A DNA stretch of 64,000 nt from CBDBCU01 sp965203435 (lineage in GTDB: Bacteria; Chloroflexota; Dehalococcoidia; Lucifugimonadales; UBA3495), in assembly GCA_965203435.1 (NCBI GenBank), contig CBDBCU010000002.1:620001-684000 (forward strand), written 5' to 3'. Below the pieces are notes generated by a model that was not told where the DNA came from, did no database searches, and was given only the letters and a program-made list of their open reading frames with translations. The first letter of the stretch is position 1. The number at the start of each line of letters is the position of its first letter. Position numbers and translations under genes: made by a program. Shown here piece by piece: positions 47,588 to 54,641 of this stretch.

Positions 47588-48265
47588 TCAGGGGAAACGG
47601 GCCTTGTCCACAAAAGCCTGTATTTTTGCCGGGTCTTTCAGCCCGGCGGTTTCTACGCCGCTGGAAACATCCACCCCCCAGGGTTGGACTTGGGCAATGG
47701 CGGCGGCTACATTGGCCGGGGTCAGGCCGCCGGCCAACAGGAATGGATAGCCCTGGCCGGAAAGTTGGGCGGCGATATTCCAGTCAAAACTCTGGCCGGT
47801 GCCGCCGGGCAGGCCGGCGACCAAGCGATCCAGAGTAATAAGGCAGCCGGCCGCCTGATACTGGCGCATAGCGGTTTCCAAGCCGGCCAATAATTCCGCC
47901 GCGGCGGCATCATCCCCGGCTTGGTCGGGAATATGCAGAACTTTGATTACCGCCACGGATTCCGCTTGCCGCAGTTGGCGGCAGTAGTCCCGGGATTCCT
48001 GGCCGCACAGCTGAGCGGCATCCAAGGGAATGGCTTGAATAATTTGCCGCACCGCCGCCAAGGGCTGGTCGACGAACAGGCCGACAATCTGCGGGCATTG
48101 GTTGGCGTTGGCGCGCAGGTTGGCGGCCAGTTCCGCCGCCGCGGCGGTGTCCAGGCAGCGGCGATGGCCCGGCACAAAGACCAAGCCGATATAGTCGACG
48201 CCGGCAGCGGCGGCGACTTGCGCGTCGGCCAAGCGTTGCAGGCCGCAGATTTTTATGCGGGTCAT
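47588..48265 (-). CDS. trpF: Phosphoribosylanthranilate isomerase
   Basis: A 225-residue (beta/alpha)8 enzyme that converts PRA to CdRP in tryptophan synthesis. 'IKICGLQRLADAQVAAAAGVDYIGLVFVPGHRR' holds the catalytic Cys (residue 6 or so); 'LAGGLTPANVAAAIAQVQPWGVDVSSGVET' has the catalytic Asp and the phosphate-binding loop. Length is normal. Start ATG 48265 overlaps nothing and lies 2 bases from the trpC stop codon, so trpC and trpF are one unit. Gene order trpD-X-Y-trpC-trpF. Confidence 0.95.
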   Translation of the reverse strand: MTRIKICGLQRLADAQVAAAAGVDYIGLVFVPGHRRCLDTAAAAELAANLRANANQCPQIVGLFVDQPLAAVRQIIQAIPLDAAQLCGQESRDYCRQLRQAESVAVIKVLHIPDQAGDDAAAAELLAGLETAMRQYQAAGCLITLDRLVAGLPGGTGQSFDWNIAAQLSGQGYPFLLAGGLTPANVAAAIAQVQPWGVDVSSGVETAGLKDPAKIQAFVDKARFP

Positions 48266-48267
48266 CG

Positions 48268-49086
48268 TCAATCCTCTACTGGAATAGGCGCGGTCAATTC
48301 CCGCACCTTGGCCGCAATGTCCGGGGCCGTTACCAGAGCCTCGCCCACCAATACGGCATTGACGCCCCATCGTCCCACCCGCTGCAAATGTTCCGGGGTA
48401 AAGATGCCGCTTTCGCTGACGATAACCTTATCCCGGGGGATTTGGGGGGCCAGCTGCTCCGTTATCTCCAGGTCGGTCTGAAAAGTCCGCAAATCCCGAT
48501 TGTTGATGCCGATTATCGCCGCCCCGGCGTCCAGGGCGGTTTGGATTTCCGCCGGGGTGTGGACTTCGACCAGGGCGGTCATGCCCACTTCCCGCCCCAA
48601 AGCCAGTAGTTCGGCCAGCTGGGACGGGGCCAGGATGGCGGCAATGAGCAGGAAAGCGTCGGCGCCCATAACCCGGCTTTCATAAATCTGCCAGGGGTCA
48701 AAGATAAAATCCTTTCGCAAGACCGGGGCCGGCAGGGCCGCGCCGTTTTCCTTGATGGCGGACAGATGGCGCGGCTCCCCCTGAAAGTGGTCGTCGGTCA
48801 GCACCGACACCGCCGCCGCGCCGTTGTCCACATAAGTCCGGGCCAGCCGCCGCGGGTTAAAATCGGGGCAGAGCAGACCCCGGGAGGGAGAGGCTTTTTT
48901 GACTTCGGCAATCAATCGTACCGGATGGCGGTCCAGGCGGCCGTCCCCGCGCAGGGCGGCGGCCAAATCCGGGGCCGGCGGCCAGTCGCGCACCCACCGC
49001 TGCATTTCGGACATAGGCCCTACTAGCCGCTGATAGTCCACGGCGGCCCGCTTGGCGGCAACGATTTGGTCAAGGATGTTAGGCAT
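48268..49086 (-). CDS. trpC: Indole-3-glycerol phosphate synthase
   Basis: A 272-residue (beta/alpha)8 enzyme that closes the indole ring of CdRP. 'LIAEVKKASPSRGLL' (catalytic Lys near 64), 'ISVLTD...VLRKDFIFDPWQIYESRVMGADAFLLIAAIL' (second Lys in 'RKDF'), 'ALVEVHTPAEIQTALDAGAAIIGINNRDLRTF' (Glu) and 'VSESGIFTPEH' (Ser/Glu) are all there. No unusual change. It lies 57 bases downstream of a two-gene insertion and is immediately followed by trpF. Confidence 0.96.
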   Translation of the reverse strand: MPNILDQIVAAKRAAVDYQRLVGPMSEMQRWVRDWPPAPDLAAALRGDGRLDRHPVRLIAEVKKASPSRGLLCPDFNPRRLARTYVDNGAAAVSVLTDDHFQGEPRHLSAIKENGAALPAPVLRKDFIFDPWQIYESRVMGADAFLLIAAILAPSQLAELLALGREVGMTALVEVHTPAEIQTALDAGAAIIGINNRDLRTFQTDLEITEQLAPQIPRDKVIVSESGIFTPEHLQRVGRWGVNAVLVGEALVTAPDIAAKVRELTAPIPVED

Positions 49087-49142
49087 CAGGGCAAGGTGGC
49101 CTCCGGTTCAGGTTTTTCGATAGGGCAGGATGGCAAGGGGAT

Positions 49143-49553
49143 TTAACCCGCGCCGGTTGCGACCGCCAGGGATTTGCGGCGTTCCAACTCGGCAACCAGA
49201 CGGTCAATATCCGATTGCTGGCGGCGGGCCGCGGCCCTTTCCGCAATTACTGATAAAATCCCGGCGGCGAACCCCACGGCGGAAGTGGTTACATAAGCCG
49301 TGAATACCCAGCCGGGCATTTGGGGGGCAAAAGCTATGGGCAGGATGGACAGGCCGGCGGTAATGCCGATGCCGAAAGCCACCGAGTAGGTTGCCGTCCA
49401 GAAAGGGAAAGACGGTTTGCAAGCTTTGACCCGCTCGATCAGCGCATCCCACTCCTCTACCGGAACGGGGATGCTGGTACGCTCAGGACGGAAAAGGATT
49501 CTCTCCCGCAAGTTGACGGTTATCTCGATGGGGTCGTTGGGGGACGGGGTCAT
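49143..49553 (-). CDS. Small two-helix membrane protein inside the trp cluster
   Basis: A 136-residue protein: a soluble N-terminal part 'NDPIEITVNLRERILFRPERTSIPVPVEEWDALIERVKACKPS', two hydrophobic helices (residues about 52-77 'WTATYSVAFGIGITAGLSILPIAFA' and 83-106 'GWVFTAYVTTSAVGFAAGILSVIAE'), then a charged coiled-coil tail 'RAAARRQQSDIDRLVAELERRKS'. No family is recognised. It follows the zinc-ribbon gene by 3 bases, and the pair splits trpD from trpC. Possibly a transferred module or a species-specific addition. Confidence 0.7.
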   Translation of the reverse strand: MTPSPNDPIEITVNLRERILFRPERTSIPVPVEEWDALIERVKACKPSFPFWTATYSVAFGIGITAGLSILPIAFAPQMPGWVFTAYVTTSAVGFAAGILSVIAERAAARRQQSDIDRLVAELERRKSLAVATGAG

Positions 49554-49556
49554 TTC

Positions 49557-49814
49557 CTACTCCTTCCCTTTAATCAAGCCAATGACCTTGGCGTTAAGCA
49601 GCAAGGTATAGCCGCAGGTTTGGCAGGTGAGAATGACCAGGGGGCATACCCCGCCGGTCAAATCGCCGTTGAGTTCCATCATCGGGACCTCCCCCACCGT
49701 ATCGGCTATCCCCCAACGGGTGTTCGTGCAGATGGGGCAGGCTTTCTGCCCTTTCCAGTGTTCGTCAATCCAGGCGATGGCTTTCTGGATGTCCTCTTGG
49801 GTAACGGTGGTCAT
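49557..49814 (-). CDS. Small zinc-ribbon protein inside the trp cluster
   Basis: An 85-residue protein: 'MTTVTQEDIQKAIAWIDEHWKGQKACPICTNTRWGIADTVGEVPMMELNGDLTGGVCPLVILTCQTCGYTLLLNAKVIGLIKG'. Two Cys pairs, 'CPIC' near 26 and 'CQTC' near 64, make a four-Cys zinc ribbon. The type occurs in scattered bacterial genomes; function unknown. It is followed directly by the membrane protein, 3 bases away. A clear 'GAGGAGGAACCGGT' site precedes the ATG 49814. Confidence 0.78.
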   Translation of the reverse strand: MTTVTQEDIQKAIAWIDEHWKGQKACPICTNTRWGIADTVGEVPMMELNGDLTGGVCPLVILTCQTCGYTLLLNAKVIGLIKGKE

Positions 49815-49868
49815 ACCGGTTCCTCCTCAGGGCGGGCTGGGGTTAAGTATAGCAGAAAATTGGCTCCG

Positions 49869-50891
49869 TTATCCCCCCACTTCCCGGCTTACCGCTATCA
49901 GGTTTTCCAGGGTAGCCGTGGCCGCCCCGGTGTCAAGGGCTTGGGCGGCTTGGGCCAAGCCCTGTTGGATGGTGGCGGCGGAGCCGGCGGCGTAGAGGGC
50001 GGCGGCGGCGTTGAGCAGGGCCGCATTCCGCAACGGCCCGGTTTCTCCGGCCAAGAGGCGGCGCATCGTGGCGGCGTTTTCGGCGGCCGTACCGCCCTGC
50101 AAATCGGATACGGCGGCCGGAGGCAGTCCATAGTCGGCAGGATGCAGCGTCCACTGGCACTGCGTATCATCCTGCACTTCCCAAATCGTGGTGGGGCCGC
50201 TCAGGGTCAGCTCATCCATTCCATCCGCGCCGTGAACCACCAGGGCGCGGCGGATTTGCAGCCGGATCAGGGCGGCGGCCATCCGCTCTCCCAAGTTAGG
50301 GTCGGCTACACCCAAGAGCATACATTGGGCCCGGGCCGGATTGGTCAGGGGGCCGAGGAGGTTAAAGACGGTGCGGATGCCGATTTCCCGGCGCACCGGC
50401 CCGGCGTGGCGCATCGCGGGATGAAAGGCCGGGGCAAACATAAAGCCCATTCCGGCCCGATCGATGCAAGCGGCCACGCCCGCCGGGGAAAGCTCCAGTT
50501 GCACGCCCAGGGCTTCCAGCACATCGGCGGCGCCGCAGGAACCGGAGGCAGCCCGGTTGCCGTGCTTGGCGACTTGGACGCCGGCGGCGGCGGCAATCAG
50601 GGCGGCGGCGGTGGACAGGTTAAAGGTGTTTTTGCCGTCGCCGCCGGTGCCGACCACATCCAGCAGCAAGGGGTTGCCGGGAACGGACACCGGCAGGGCT
50701 TTGTCCCGCATTACGGCGGCCAGGGCGGCGATTTCGGTATCGGTTTCCCCTTTCAAGCGCAGGGCGGTCAGAAAGGATCCCAACTGGGCCGGGGTGGCTG
50801 CCCCCTCCATAATTTCCCGCATCACGGCGGTGGCCTGGGCCGTATCCAGGGACTGGCCGGCCACCACCAGGTCAATAGCTTCCCGAATCAT
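49869..50891 (-). CDS. trpD: Anthranilate phosphoribosyltransferase
   Basis: A 340-residue enzyme that joins anthranilate to PRPP. 'VGTGGDGKNTFNLSTAAALIAAAAGVQVAKHGNRAASGSCGAADVLEALG' (near 78) is the PRPP/anthranilate site, including the 'GTGGD' and 'KHGNRAxS' motifs, and 'RTVFNLLGPLTNPA' and 'HGADGMDEL' are later blocks. The length is standard. Start ATG 50891 with 'GGGGGAAG' upstream, ten codons inside a longer frame. It is first in the minus-strand trp block. Confidence 0.95.
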   Translation of the reverse strand: MIREAIDLVVAGQSLDTAQATAVMREIMEGAATPAQLGSFLTALRLKGETDTEIAALAAVMRDKALPVSVPGNPLLLDVVGTGGDGKNTFNLSTAAALIAAAAGVQVAKHGNRAASGSCGAADVLEALGVQLELSPAGVAACIDRAGMGFMFAPAFHPAMRHAGPVRREIGIRTVFNLLGPLTNPARAQCMLLGVADPNLGERMAAALIRLQIRRALVVHGADGMDELTLSGPTTIWEVQDDTQCQWTLHPADYGLPPAAVSDLQGGTAAENAATMRRLLAGETGPLRNAALLNAAAALYAAGSAATIQQGLAQAAQALDTGAATATLENLIAVSREVGG

Positions 50892-50983
50892 AAAGACGCT
50901 TCCCCCTAACTGTATCCGCAACGGCAGCCGCGCAAGGTGGGGATTATTTTAACACAGGGGCGGGAGGGGCAAAGGGCGGTATT

Positions 50984-51030
50984 TTCCGCTATAGACAAAG
51001 GGGCGGAAATAGATTAGAATGGGATTGTAC
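50984..51030 (+). promoter_or_regulatory. Leader/promoter block, copy 1 (before heptad-repeat gene)
   Basis: TTTCCGCTATAGACAAAGGG + GCGGAAATAGATTAGAAT + GGGATTGTA. A TAGACA (50992-50997) and TAGAAT (51015-51020) are 17 bases apart. The same block recurs at 52273-52320 before the VapBC pair, with the paired boxes conserved. Two genes sharing a leader suggests common control. Confidence 0.55.
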
Positions 51031-51058
51031 CCTGCTAATTACGGCTTGGAGCTGCGGA

Positions 51059-51967
51059 ATGACCACCGTCAACACCATGGAAGATCTGATGCGGCTGCTG
51101 GACGAAAACCCGGTCTGGCAGGAGGCGGTCCGGGTTCGGATCCTGACCCCGCAACTGCTGGAGTTGCCGGAGAAGTTCGCGCAGCACCAAGGGGAGTTTG
51201 TCCAACACCGGGCCGAGTTTGTCCAGCTGTCGGCGGAGTTTGTCCAACACCGGGCCGAGTTTGTCCAGCTGTCTAACGAGTTTGCCCGGCATCGGAGCGA
51301 GTTTCTCCAGCTGTCTAACGAGTTTGCCCAGCACCGGGGGGAATTTGCCCAACTGTCGAAGGAGTTCGCCCGGCATCGGGAGGAGTTTGTCCGGCACCGG
51401 GCCGAGTTTCTCCAGCTGTCCGACGCCTTTGTCCAGCACCAAGGCGATTTTCTCAAGCTGTCCACCACGGTTGTCGAGATCCAGGCCCAGTTAGTCGAGC
51501 TCCGGGCCGAGTTCAATGAGCATCGGCGGGAAATGCGCGAGGATCTGAGATGGATAAAGGCAGGCTATGTCCTTTATAGGATCCGCCGTATGGGGGCGCA
51601 CTTCGCCCAGGAATTGGGCCTTCAGTATCGGCGGCGGGTGGAGCCGGAGGAATTGACGGCCATAACCCACAATCGGACGGAACTGACCCGCGCCCAGCGG
51701 AGAAGTTTCAACTTGTCGGACCTGATTTTTATGGCCGCCGACGAGGAGGGCGCGGAGCGCTATGTAGTGGTGGAAGTTTCTTATACGGCCAACGGGCGGG
51801 ACAGCAAACGGGCCTTGGAACACGCCGAAATCCTGACCCGCTACACCGCCGTGCCGGCGGTGGCTGCCGTCGCCGGCGTCCGCTATACCCACGAATTGCA
51901 ACCCCTGTTCGACAGCGGCCAGCTGCATTGGCTGGAACTGGAAACCCGGGATCTGGAGTCGGAGTAG
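51059..51967 (+). CDS. Heptad-repeat coiled-coil protein with nuclease-like C-terminal domain
   Basis: A 302-residue protein. Residues about 38-130 consist of more than a dozen seven-residue units of the form 'EF-(V/L/A)-(Q/R)-(H/L)-(R/S)-x' alternating QHR and QLS pairs: 'EFVQHRAEFVQLSAEFVQHR'. This predicts a regular long coiled coil. The C-terminus (residues 195-300) reads 'LSDLIFMAADEEGAERYVVVEVSYTANGRDSKRALEHAEIL', where 'D-x-I-F...V-V-V-E-V-S-Y' looks like a PD-(D/E)xK-type core (Asp, then Glu-x-Ser). The lysine is not obvious, so activity is uncertain. Coiled-coil plus PD-(D/E)xK proteins of this kind are abundant in some cyanobacteria and Chloroflexota. Role unknown. Confidence 0.82.
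   Translation: MTTVNTMEDLMRLLDENPVWQEAVRVRILTPQLLELPEKFAQHQGEFVQHRAEFVQLSAEFVQHRAEFVQLSNEFARHRSEFLQLSNEFAQHRGEFAQLSKEFARHREEFVRHRAEFLQLSDAFVQHQGDFLKLSTTVVEIQAQLVELRAEFNEHRREMREDLRWIKAGYVLYRIRRMGAHFAQELGLQYRRRVEPEELTAITHNRTELTRAQRRSFNLSDLIFMAADEEGAERYVVVEVSYTANGRDSKRALEHAEILTRYTAVPAVAAVAGVRYTHELQPLFDSGQLHWLELETRDLESE
51169..51440 (+). repeat. Tandem 21/42-bp repeats coding the heptads
   Basis: The units 'GAGTTTGTCCAACACCGGGC' and 'GAGTTTGTCCAGCTGTC...' alternate, giving a 21-bp period with a 42-bp higher order. Two 42-bp blocks near 51198-51281 are identical. Copy-number change would add or remove whole heptads without loss of frame. Confidence 0.85.
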
Positions 51968-52272
51968 CGGGGATGGGCCGGCCGCACCCATCCTTGATAC
52001 CCGCCCTCCGGCCGCCGCCAAGTATCGGCGGCGACATCAGCCCGGACTTCTGCCATTTAGCGGAGCGGCGGGTGCAGTGGGTTTTGGTGGGGGCGGGAAA
52101 TGTCGACCGGGCAAATAGGGCGTCAATAATTCAGAAAAACACCCTTGTCCAGTGACGCCAAGCCCATTTACACCAATGCGCCGCCGGTTTATAATGGGCG
52201 GGCCGGTGCTGATTTCCGGACTGAAATCGCCGCCAACTGTTGGCAAAGGAGGGGTTGCTGCTTATGCCATCC

Positions 52273-52320
52273 TTTCCGCTATAGACGAAAGGGCGGAATT
52301 GGGCTAGGATGGGATTATAA
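52273..52320 (+). promoter_or_regulatory. Leader/promoter block, copy 2 (before VapBC)
   Basis: TTTCCGCTATAGACGAAAGG + GCGGAATTGGGCTAGGAT + GGGATTATA, matching copy 1 at most positions. TAGACG (52282-52287) and TAGGAT (52305-52310) keep the 17-base spacing. The remaining gap 51968-52272 holds no gene. Confidence 0.55.
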
Positions 52321-52355
52321 CCATTACCCGCCAGAGCGGTTTTGAGGGCTGAACT

Positions 52356-52586
52356 ATGGCGTCAAGCAAAACCCAGCGGCTGAAATCCCCGGTTGCCAAC
52401 GCAACGGCAGCCGGCAATCTTGGACGGCAATCCGCCGAGCCGGACGGTTGCCACCCAGAGTGCCAATCCGCCGGGCCGGCCAGGGACTATGCCGCCCTCA
52501 GTTTCAAGGAACTGTTGGCCGCCTGTCCGCTGGAGGGCATCGATCTGACCCGGGAGCGGGATTTGCCGCGGGATGTTAACTTCTGA
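52356..52586 (+). CDS. vapB: VapB-like antitoxin
   Basis: A 76-residue protein. The first 45 residues are Ala/Gly/Pro-rich and unlike known antitoxins; the end 'SFKELLAACPLEGIDLTRERDLPRDVNF' matches the C-terminal pattern of antitoxins that neutralise PIN toxins ('LLAACPLEGIDLxRxxDxPRxVxL'). The ATGA overlap with the toxin gene is typical of VapBC operons. The N-terminal part should bind DNA, but no clear ribbon-helix-helix or AbrB motif is visible, so self-regulation is uncertain. The upstream leader is shared with the coiled-coil gene. Confidence 0.75.
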   Translation: MASSKTQRLKSPVANATAAGNLGRQSAEPDGCHPECQSAGPARDYAALSFKELLAACPLEGIDLTRERDLPRDVNF

Positions 52587-53002
52587 TGGTCCTGATGGAT
52601 ACCAACATCATCTCGGAAATCCGCAAGGGGCGGCGGTGCGATGCCGCTGTTGCGGAGTGGTACGCCGGCGTTGCCGAGGGAGAGTTGTACCTCAGCGTAC
52701 TGGTGCTGGGCGAGATTCGCAAGGGGGCGGAATTGGCCCGGCGCCGGCGGGATTACGCTCAGGCGGATGCCCTGGAAAGCTGGTTGCAAACCGTTGCGGA
52801 GCGTTTTGCAGAGCGCATTTTGCCGGTCGACGCCGCCACGGCCCTAACTTGGGGGCGGTTGACGGCCCTACGCCCCCTGCCGGTCATTGACGGCTTGCTG
52901 GCCGCCACCGCCTTAACTCAGAATATGATCCTGGCAACCCGCAACCTGGCTGACTTTCAAGGCTTGGGCGTGCAATTGCTCAACCCTTTTGAGAGCCGGT
53001 AG
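52586..53002 (+). CDS. vapC: VapC toxin, PIN domain
   Basis: A 138-residue PIN-domain ribonuclease. Acidic active-site residues: Asp in 'MVLMDTNIISEIRKG' (residue 5), Glu in 'LYLSVLVLGEIRKGAEL' (near 43), Asp in 'LPVIDGLLAATAL' (near 101) and the final Asp in 'ATRNLADFQGLGVQLLNPFE' (near 126). All are present, so it is likely an active site-specific RNase (usually against tRNA or 23S rRNA in this family). Start ATG shares its A with the antitoxin stop. It is the intact counterpart of the deleted copy at 25.4 kb. Confidence 0.9.
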   Translation: MVLMDTNIISEIRKGRRCDAAVAEWYAGVAEGELYLSVLVLGEIRKGAELARRRRDYAQADALESWLQTVAERFAERILPVDAATALTWGRLTALRPLPVIDGLLAATALTQNMILATRNLADFQGLGVQLLNPFESR

Positions 53003-53081
53003 CGGCCGGTCAGCTTTTGGAATAAAGAACCCGGCAGCACTTTACTCCGTCCCTGATTTTCCATTCCGGCCGGAAACCGCC

Positions 53082-53110
53082 CATCCTTCAACAAGTTCAG
53101 GATGAGCGGA
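53082..53110. repeat. Family-2 repeat unit
   Basis: CATCCTTCAACAAGTTCAGG + ATGAGCGGA, a single full unit between the VapC gene and the tiny-gene cluster. Confidence 0.85.
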
Positions 53111-53179
53111 GCCCCCTTGCCGCCCTGCCCCGGTTCCCCGGGCAGCGCACCGCGGGCCACCTACGCCTAATCCAGCTGA

Positions 53180-53206
53180 ACTCCAGCCAATGCTATTGGC
53201 TGGAGT
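53180..53206. repeat. Perfect 12-bp inverted repeat with a 3-base loop
   Basis: ACTCCAGCCAAT (53180-53191), GCT, ATTGGCTGGAGT (53195-53206). It lies after the tiny-gene cluster (read on the minus strand). It has no T-run, so terminator function is unsure; a protein-binding dyad or attachment-like site is possible. Confidence 0.75.
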
Positions 53207-53274
53207 CAGCGTAAGGAACTTTACCGGCCGGGGTGGGTAAGAACCGGAGTGAGGCACCGGGGGATACCCTCACT

Positions 53275-53400
53275 TTATTTACCACCGCGGCGCCGGCTCT
53301 GTTTAGGGCCTAACACCCGGCGCATTTGTCGCCGGGTTTCAGCAATCACCCTCTTAGGGAGCGATTTGGGCTGGAAGCGACCTTTCCGATCGCGGTTCAT
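53275..53400 (-). CDS. Very small basic protein
   Basis: A 41-residue frame (ATG 53400, TAA 53275): MNRDRKGRFQPKSLPKRVIA, then the rest ending KQSRRRGGK. About a third of residues are Arg or Lys. The ribosome site GGGAGGTGAGAAAC is strong and well spaced, which supports expression. The composition resembles small nucleic-acid-binding or ribosome-associated proteins. It is last in a run of four minus-strand small genes. Confidence 0.6.
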   Translation of the reverse strand: MNRDRKGRFQPKSLPKRVIAETRRQMRRVLGPKQSRRRGGK

Positions 53401-53447
53401 GTTTCTCACCTCCCGAAGTAGTGTACGGGTTGGAACGGTTTGCCAGG

Positions 53448-53636
53448 CTACCTAGCCTGAAGGAAGTGGGTTATCAAGGCCCACCCGATGCCCTGCATCG
53501 CGTTGAGGGTCAGCCACAACAGAACCGCCCCGGGAAAGGCCACCGGAACCCGGATCCACTTGGTAGCCGGGAGCTTCTTGAAAAACGCGGCGTAGATGGC
53601 CGCGGTTACAAAAGCGGAAATGATCATAATCAGCAC
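53448..53636 (-). CDS. Small two-helix membrane protein
   Basis: A 62-residue protein: 'MLIMIISAFVTAAIYAAFFKKLPATKWIRVPVAFPGAVLLWLTLNAMQGIGWALITHFLQ'. Two hydrophobic segments (residues 3-19 and 31-58) separated by a basic loop. The start is probably the GTG at 53636, with AAAAGGAGG 10 bases upstream. Similar size and topology occur among phage holins and small secretion-apparatus subunits, but nothing in the sequence decides. Confidence 0.6.
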   Translation of the reverse strand: MLIMIISAFVTAAIYAAFFKKLPATKWIRVPVAFPGAVLLWLTLNAMQGIGWALITHFLQAR

Positions 53637-53658
53637 AGGAACTGAGCCTCCTTTTCTA

Positions 53659-53700
53659 TTCCCGTCCCCTTTCGGCGGTATCGCTAAAAGGGGACGGGAA
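53659..53700. repeat. 13-bp inverted repeat in the tiny-gene cluster
   Basis: TTCCCGTCCCCTT (53659-53671) and AAGGGGACGGGAA (53688-53700) are perfect inverses with a 16-base gap. It lies between two small membrane-protein genes, together with the next hairpin. Confidence 0.75.
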
Positions 53701-53709
53701 AGTTAAACT

Positions 53710-53733
53710 GTGAGAAAACCCTAGTTTTCTCAC
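53710..53733 (-). terminator. Perfect hairpin between small genes (GTGAGAAAAC/GTTTTCTCAC)
   Basis: Arms 53710-53719 and 53724-53733, 4-base loop. It lies 25 bases after the TAA of the 54-residue gene. Together with the previous inverted repeat it may end or pause transcription, or bind a regulator. Confidence 0.5.
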
Positions 53734-53757
53734 TGCCTCGCCGCGTTGGCTACAGGA

Positions 53758-53922
53758 TTAGGGCGACCTCGCGGTCAGCCAGAGGATTACAGCCGCGATG
53801 CCCCCGACGAGCAAGAACCCTTGGGGGGACAAGACGGCTATTACCTGGTTGACGAAGGCCGCCAGGATCGCCAATCCGATAAGGACGCCGACAATCAGGG
53901 GAATGATGGCAACAGGGTGCAT
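53758..53922 (-). CDS. Very small membrane protein
   Basis: A 54-residue frame (ATG 53922, TAA 53758) with GGAGGGAGCGT as ribosome site. It starts MHPVAIIPLIVGVLIGLAIL and continues AAFVNQVIAVLSPQGFLLV before ending ILWLTARSP. Two hydrophobic helices with a short polar turn are predicted. No family is recognised. Position between a larger membrane protein and another tiny one suggests a joint membrane complex. Confidence 0.62.
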   Translation of the reverse strand: MHPVAIIPLIVGVLIGLAILAAFVNQVIAVLSPQGFLLVGGIAAVILWLTARSP

Positions 53923-54003
53923 ACGCTCCCTCCTAAAGACGGCAAGTTATACCATCAGCGCGATGGTGCGCTGATAGCGAGGAAGTCCTTTAGAGGGGGA
54001 TGC

Positions 54004-54480
54004 CTAATTCAGGAGGGGAGCAGCACCGGCTAGGGAGGCCGTGGTGGATACCACCACCCGGCTGGGGACAGTAAGCGGCAATGCGCCGGCCAAGACTTTA
54101 ATCTGGCGGTTGGTATTAAGATTGACCACCACCCAAGGCCGGATAGCCCGGGCAATTCGGCGGGTGGACGGGGCGGAAAGGAACCCGGGACTGGAAACCT
54201 GGCGCAGACACCACTGACCGAACCCGGCAATGGTCGCCAGGGATGCCGCCACGATGCCTGACCAGACAGCCACATCCAGAGCCGGGCCGGCCATATCGCC
54301 CAAGGATTGGGCGGCGAGGGCATAGGGGTGAACGCCAGTGAGCGGATACAGCAACCCGCCCAGCGTCAAGGCGATGATTCCGATAACTGCGAATGCCCCC
54401 ACCAGCGTCAAAGCCAGTGCGGCAACGGTGAGCCCGGACAGCAACCGGGAGTAGTGGGAAATGCAGGCTATGGGATTCAT
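54004..54480 (-). CDS. Membrane protein, first in a cluster of small minus-strand genes
   Basis: A 158-residue protein from ATG 54480: 'MNPIACISHYSRLLSGLTVAALALTLVGAFAVIGIIALTLGGLLYPLTGVHPYALAAQSLGDMAGPALDVAVWSGIVAASLATIAGFGQWCLRQ'. Hydrophobic helices at about 14-45 and 70-90; the last 60 residues are polar ('FLSAPSTRRIARAIRPWVVVNLNTNRQIKVLAGALPLTVPSRVVVSTTASLAG'). Not recognised. It may belong with the three tiny genes downstream to an integrated element, although no integrase or replication gene is visible. Confidence 0.6.
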   Translation of the reverse strand: MNPIACISHYSRLLSGLTVAALALTLVGAFAVIGIIALTLGGLLYPLTGVHPYALAAQSLGDMAGPALDVAVWSGIVAASLATIAGFGQWCLRQVSSPGFLSAPSTRRIARAIRPWVVVNLNTNRQIKVLAGALPLTVPSRVVVSTTASLAGAAPLLN

Positions 54481-54641
54481 ACCGTCCACTTTATAGGACC
54501 CCGGGGCGTCTGTCAAGTCCTACGTGGCATTAAATCAGGAATTGGATTTATGTCATAAATTCCAATCCGCCCCATCCTATGCTACAATACCCCCAGCACA
54601 CCAAAACCCCATCCCCCCGCAAGAAAGGAGGGCTTTTAACT

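Noticed and set aside
49320..50909. 500-codon open frame on the plus strand opposite trpD
   Set aside because: Antisense to trpD and two small genes; Gly/Gln-rich composition typical of shadow frames.
50985..51030. Phage attachment site from the duplicated block
   Set aside because: The two copies are 1.3 kb apart, contain promoter-like boxes, and are followed by genes with matched spacing; no integrase is near.
51169..51440. CRISPR array
   Set aside because: The repeats are contiguous, in frame and code for heptads; there are no unique spacers of equal length and no cas gene.
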